Notes under the pieces: generated by a model
The model's input: the letters and a program-made list of their open reading frames with translations, nothing else
What the model was told of the DNA's origin: nothing
Database searches by the model: none
Position numbers and translations under genes: made by a program
Origin: Primulina eburnea
Taxonomy: Eukaryota; Streptophyta; Magnoliopsida; Lamiales; Gesneriaceae
Assembly (NCBI RefSeq): GCF_022965805.1
Contig: NW_027331400.1
Span: 1 to 64,000, forward strand
Direction of reading: 5' to 3'
Length of the DNA stretch: 64,000 bases
Shown here: in pieces, positions 59,304 through 64,000 of the stretch
Layout of the letters: the number at the start of each line of letters is the position of its first letter
Numbering within the stretch: position 1 is the first letter of the stretch

Positions 59304-60065
59304 GGTGGTAATCCATTCGAAATTCATTCAGAAAAGTGAAGAAAAGGGTCTGAAGAAGAAAGGAGAAAATCCTTACGCCTTTTTCAAGAAATCCGTCCGT
59401 CTGATTTTGAATCCGACTTCGGTATCGAGTTCCTAGCAACGTAGGCTACAACTGGACGTAAGTTTTACTACGTTTTGACATGCTTTGAAATTATGATATT
59501 GTCAGAATTAAATGGAACTCATATATGTTGTGCTTGACATAGTAGACATCATAGAATCGAAGTCAGATTAAGAAACAGACTGATTATGGAATTGTTATGA
59601 TTTTCGGAATATTTTTGGAGTCGAGTTGATATCAGAATTGAATTGTTAACGAGTAGGAGATATTAAAATTGATAGCTGACTGATATGATATGGCTGGATA
59701 TATTGAGATTATGCCGTTATGTTATTGAAACGGAATTTGATTGAATTCTGTTTATATCCAGTAATGATTTGAACGGGTATTGATAGTATACTCCTCAATA
59801 TTGTTGTTGTCAGACTGAGTATTGACAGGCTTGGAGTTCGAGACTTCGACAGAGCCAGAATATCAGAAAGAAAGGTATAAATTAATGTTGAGTTGGGATT
59901 GCACAACTCGAGTGAGGTTTGACTCGAGTTTCCCTAAATCACATACTTTTACTTATTGCATTGATATTTGCAATTGATCAGACTTATGATTGTAGTCTAT
60001 TGATTTATAGCTACTGTGTGATAAGATTGATATTTGTAGCCTATTGATTTATAGCTACTGCATGT

Positions 60066-60380
60066 AATGACTGCTGATTCGCTAGTCATTGACTGATTTG
60101 CTTAGATACTGACTGTATGTATTGATTACTGAGTCGTTGAGTCATAGGCTGATTCGCCTAGTCACCGGCTGATTCGTCGGGTTATTGACTGATTCGTCTT
60201 ATTATAGGCTGATTCGCCTAGTCACCGGCTGATTCGTCGGGTTATAGACTGATTCGTCTAAACTTAAGCTGATTCGCTTAATTACAGGCTGATTCGTCTG
60301 GTTATTGGCTGATTCACCTAATTAACGGCTGATTCGTCGGGTTATTGACTGAGTCGTCAATTCTGTGGCTGATTCGCCCA
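60066..60380 (+). repeat. Row of about 20-bp TGATTC-loop hairpins in LTR-B
   Basis: About 15 units of roughly 20 bp sharing the core TGATTC, each flanked by arms that pair with each other but differ between units: TAGGC/GCCTA (60145-60160 and 60205-60220), TAGAC/GTCTA (60245-60260), TTAAGC/GCTTAA (60264-60281), ATTGAC/GTCAAT (60344-60361, loop TGAGTC), CCGGC/GTCGG and CAGGC/GTCTG with a G-U pair. The first unit (60066-60090) has a longer stem, AATGACT/AGTCATT. A few units (near 60090, 60120, 60307) pair poorly. Confidence 0.8.
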
Positions 60381-61085
60381 GACACTGATATATGAATTAT
60401 ATCGATGCCGTTTAGGGATTGATTCATTCCTATCGACTGAGATTCGATATAATACCTATATTCAGACATCGGGATCCCTAGGATAGAGTTGAGTCGAGTT
60501 TGAGACGACGCGTCAGTGGAGTCGAGTCTGAGACGACGCGTCGGTTGAGTGGAGTCTGATATGACATGTTGATTTACATTGTTTATGCCATTCATGATTA
60601 TTGAATGTTTGATATGAATTTATGTTTCTGATTTGAGACATGGTATGAATACTTCATATATGCTTTCGTATATGCTTTTATATGACTGCATGTTTACATT
60701 GTTTATACTGGGATATTTATATCTCACCGGAGTTATCCGGCTGTTGTCTTGTTTTGTATGTGTGCATGACAACAGGTGGGGCTGGATCAGGGTCAAGAAG
60801 AGGATGAGAGAAGACGAGTTTAGCGTGGTGATTCCGGACTTGGTTTAGAGATAGGGTTAAACACTTGATCTTAGTTGTTAAACCCTAGTTGAATAAATGT
60901 ATGTTGTACAGGACTTGTACTTTTATACTGAGATGTATGTTCATGTTTAATATGTAATTTGAGTAAATTACATTACGTTTCCGCTTTGTATTTTAAAAAA
61001 AAAAAAAAAATTTAGACCCTGTTTTATAATTGATTAATTAGTCCCAAACATGATTAAGTACTTGATTAGCGTCAGGGTCCCCACA

Positions 61086-64000
61086 TGGCATGCCTAGGAC
61101 TATTGTTTCTGGTCGCAATGTTAAATTATTCAGTTACTTTTGGAAGACTTTCTGGGCTAAACTTGGCACACAATTGTTGTTTTCTACTACTTGTCATCCT
61201 CAAACGGATGGACAAACACAAGTTGTCAATAGAACTTTGGGAACACTTTTGCGTGCTATTCTTAAAAAGAACTTGGATTGATATTTCTATGGACTTTATT
61301 TTGGGTTTCCCTAGTAATAAGAAGGGGAAGGATTCTAATTTTTTTGTTCTGGATATATTCTCTAAGATGGCACATTTTATAGCTTGTCATAAAACCGATG
61401 ATGCTTCAAACATTGCGGATTTGTTCTTTAGAGAAGTCGTTAGGTTGCATGGCATGACTAGGACTATTGCTTCTGATCGCGATGTTAAATTCTTGAGTTT
61501 CTTTTGGAATACTTTTTGGGCTAAACTTGGCACAAAATTGTTGTTTTCTACTGCTTGTCATCCTCAAACGGATGGACAAACTGAAGTTGTCAATAAAACT
61601 TTGGGAACACTTTTGCGTGTTATTCTTAAAAAGAACTTGGATTGACATTTCTTTGGACTTTATTTTGGGTTGCCTAGGACTAAGAAGGAGAGGGATTCTA
61701 TTTTTGTTGTTGTGGATAGATTCTCTAAGATGGCAAATTTTATAGCTTGTCATAAAACCGATGATGCTTCAAACATTGCGGATTTGTTCTTTAAAGAAGT
61801 CGCTAGGTTGCGTGGCATGCCTAGGACTATTTTTTCTGGTTCGATGTTAAATTTTTGAGTTACTTTTAGAAGACTTTCTGGGCTAAACTTAGCACAAAAT
61901 TGTTGTTTTCTACTACTTGTAATCCTCAAACGGATGGACAAACTGAAGTTGTCAATAGAACTTTGGGAACACTTTTGCGTGTTATTCTTAAAAAGAACTT
62001 GGATTGACATTTCTATGGACTTTATTTTGGGTTGCGTAGGACTAAGAAGGGTAGGGATTCTATTTTTGTTGTTGTGGATAGATTCTCTAAGATGACACTT
62101 TTTATAGCTTGTCATAAAACCGATGATGCTTCAAACATTGGGGATTTGTTCTTTAGAGAAGTCGCTAGGTTGCATAGCATGCCTAGGACTATTGTTTCTG
62201 GTCGCGATGTTAAATTATTGAGTTACTTTTGGAAGACTTTCTGGGCTAAACTTGGCACAAAATTGTTGTTATCTCCTACTTGTCATCCTCAAACGGATGG
62301 ACAAACTGAAGTTGTCAATAGAACTTTGGGAACACTTTTGCGTGCTATTCTTAAAAAGAACTTGGATTGACATTTCTATGGCCTTTATTTTGTGTTTGCC
62401 TAGGAATAAGAAAGGAGGGATTCTATGTTTGTTGTTGTGGATAGATTCTCTAAGATGACACATTTTATAGCTTGTCATAAAACCGAAGATGCTTCAAACA
62501 TTGCGGATTTGTTATTTAGAGAAGTCGCTAGGATTCATGGCATTCCTAGGACTATTGTTTCTGGTCGCGATGTTAAATTCTTGAGTTACTTTTGGAAGAC
62601 TTTCTGTGCTAAACTTGGCACAAAATTGTTGTTTTCTACTACTTGTCATCCTCAAACGGATGGACAAACTGAAATTGTCAATAGAACTTTGGGAACACTT
62701 TTGCGTGCTATACTTAAAAAGAACTTGGATTGACATTTTTATGGACTTTATTTTGGGTTGCGTAGGACTAAGAAGGGGAGGGATTCTATTTTTGTTATTG
62801 TGGATAGATTCTCTAAGATGACACATTTTATAGCTTGTCATAAAACCGATGATGCTTCAAACATGGCGGATTTGTTATTTAGAGAAGTCGCTAGGTTGCA
62901 TGGCATTCCTAGGACTATTGTTTCTGGTCGCGATGTTAAATTCTTGAGTTACTTTTGGAAAACTTTCTCTGGGCTAAACTTGGCACAAAATTGTTGTTTT
63001 CTACTACTTGTAATCCTCAAACGGATGGACAAACTGAAGTTGTCAATAGAACTTTGGGAACACTTTTGCGTGCTATTCTTAAAAAGAACTTGGATTGACA
63101 TTTCTATGGACTTTATTTTGGGTTGCCTAGGACTAAGAAGGGGAGGGATTCTATTTTTATTGTTGTGGATAGATTCTCTAAGATGGCACATTTTATAGCT
63201 TGTCATAAAACTGATGATGCTTCAAACATTGCGGATTTGTTCTTTAGAGAAGTCGTTAGGTTGCATGGCCTGACTAGGACTATTGCTTCTGATCGCGATG
63301 TTAAATTCTTGAGTTACTTTTGGAAGACTTTATGTGCTAAACTAGACACAAAATTGTTGTTTTCTACTACTTGTCCTCCTCAAACGGATGGACAAACAGA
63401 AGTTGTCAAAAGAACTTTGGGAACACTTTTGGTGTTATTCTTAAAAAGAACTTGGATTGACATTTCTATGGACTTTATTTTGGGTTGCGTAGGACTAAGA
63501 AGGGTAGGGATTCTATTTTTGTTGTTTTGGATAGATTCTCTAAGATGACACTTTTATAGCTTGTCATAAAACCGATGATGCTTCAAACATTGAGGATTTG
63601 TTCTTTAGAGAAGTCGCTAGGTTGCATGGCATGCCTAGGACTATTGTTTCTGGTCGCGATGTTAAATTATTGAGTTACTTTTGGAAGACTTTCTGGGCTA
63701 AACTTGGCACAAAATTGTTGTTATCTCCTACTTGTCATCCTCAAACGGATGGACAAACTGAAGTTGTCAATAGAACTTTGGTAACACTTTTGCGTGCTAT
63801 TCTTAAAAAGAACTTGGATTGACATTTCTATGGACTTTATTTTGGGTTGCGTAGGACTAAGAAGGGTAGGGATTCTATTTTTGTTGTTGTGATAGATTCT
63901 CTAAGATGATACTTTTTATAGCTTGTCATAAAACCGATGATGCTTCAAACATTGCGGATTTGTTCTTTAGAGAAGTCGCTAGGTTGCATGGCATGCCTAG
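61086..64000 (+). repeat. Integrase-core satellite, block 5 (about 8 monomers, runs off the window)
   Basis: Resumes inside a monomer (TGGCATGCC) after LTR-B. Contains F-type (62395), G-type (62758) and H-type (63123) monomers in the same order as at 13523-14611, and the copia-free counterpart of the block 3/4 junction at 63408-63412. More diverged than blocks 3 and 4, with several frameshifts. Confidence 0.92.
61267..61645 (+). pseudogene. Satellite monomer with an intact D,D-35-E triad in one open frame
   Basis: Reading the frame that is open from 61085, this monomer has SMDF (Asp at codon 70), SDRD (Asp at 131) and QTE (Glu at 167): spacing 60 and 35, exactly as in the full pol at 53771-57076 (835, 896, 932). 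GGGTTTCCC at the junction keeps the frame. It lacks the zinc-binding and C-terminal parts of integrase, so I do not expect activity, but it is the least damaged copy seen. Confidence 0.6.

Larger units (their letters stand above)
59225..61085 (+). mobile_element. Truncated gypsy LTR-B, copy 2
   Basis: 1,861 bp beginning inside the U3 and ending GGGTCCCCACA against satellite (TGGCATGCCTAGG). Contains a TATA box (59295-59303), the TGATTC hairpin row (60145-60380), the CCGG double hairpin (about 60727-60776) and an A-run near 60997. The LTR-A/LTR-B junction suggests that element A once inserted into an LTR of element B. Confidence 0.78.

Noticed and set aside
60066..60380. CRISPR-like array in LTR-B
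   Set aside because: Units are about 20 bp with no spacers between longer repeats, and the context is a plant retrotransposon; it is a hairpin minisatellite.

Overview
This window is plant repeat DNA, most likely from the heterochromatin of a flowering plant. I support no host protein-coding gene, no rRNA or tRNA gene and no CRISPR array in it. The evidence for a plant is the mix of Ty1/copia and Ty3/gypsy (chromovirus) LTR retrotransposons, primer-binding sites complementary to plant initiator-Met tRNA (TGGTATCAGAGC), a Tekay/Del-like pol with a chromodomain, and nested insertions.

The backbone is one tandem satellite of about 75 monomers of 363 bp (121 codons), about 27 kb of the 64 kb. 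Each monomer is a degenerate copy of the catalytic core (D,D-35-E) of a Ty3/gypsy integrase. The satellite occupies 3104-16184, 24386-28017, 31493-35296, 44191-47993 and 61086-64000. In the first block the monomers form a higher-order repeat: an 8-mer of about 2,903 bp with an inner duplicated trimer of 1,089 bp.

Five retroelement units interrupt it. (1) 1-3103: the 3' end of a gypsy element with one LTR. (2) 16185-24385: a non-autonomous gypsy-like element with about 3.48-kb LTRs, PBS, PPT, 1.24 kb of non-coding interior and a GTTCT target duplication. (3) 28018-31492: a solo LTR of the same family with the same target duplication and flanks, produced by a 7.1-kb tandem duplication of LTR plus satellite. 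(4) 35297-44190: a Ty1/copia element with AAAAG target duplication, nearly identical LTRs, a good gag, a decayed pol and a deleted integrase core. (5) 47994-61085: a gypsy composite with a nearly intact Tekay-like pol (1,101 codons) and two copies of a fused LTR-A/LTR-B module; the first copy is full of single-base deletions.

The most unusual signals are the integrase-core satellite with its higher-order structure and several families of covarying or serial hairpins. The hairpins comprise a chain of ten perfect ones upstream of the TATA-like site in the copia LTR, a row of about 20-bp TGATTC-loop hairpins in LTR-B, and an AGGA-loop hairpin next to the polypurine tract whose arms change in a compensatory way between families. 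Several features (deletion-rich copy, 'union' indels, tandem duplications) could be assembly or polishing errors and are flagged as such.
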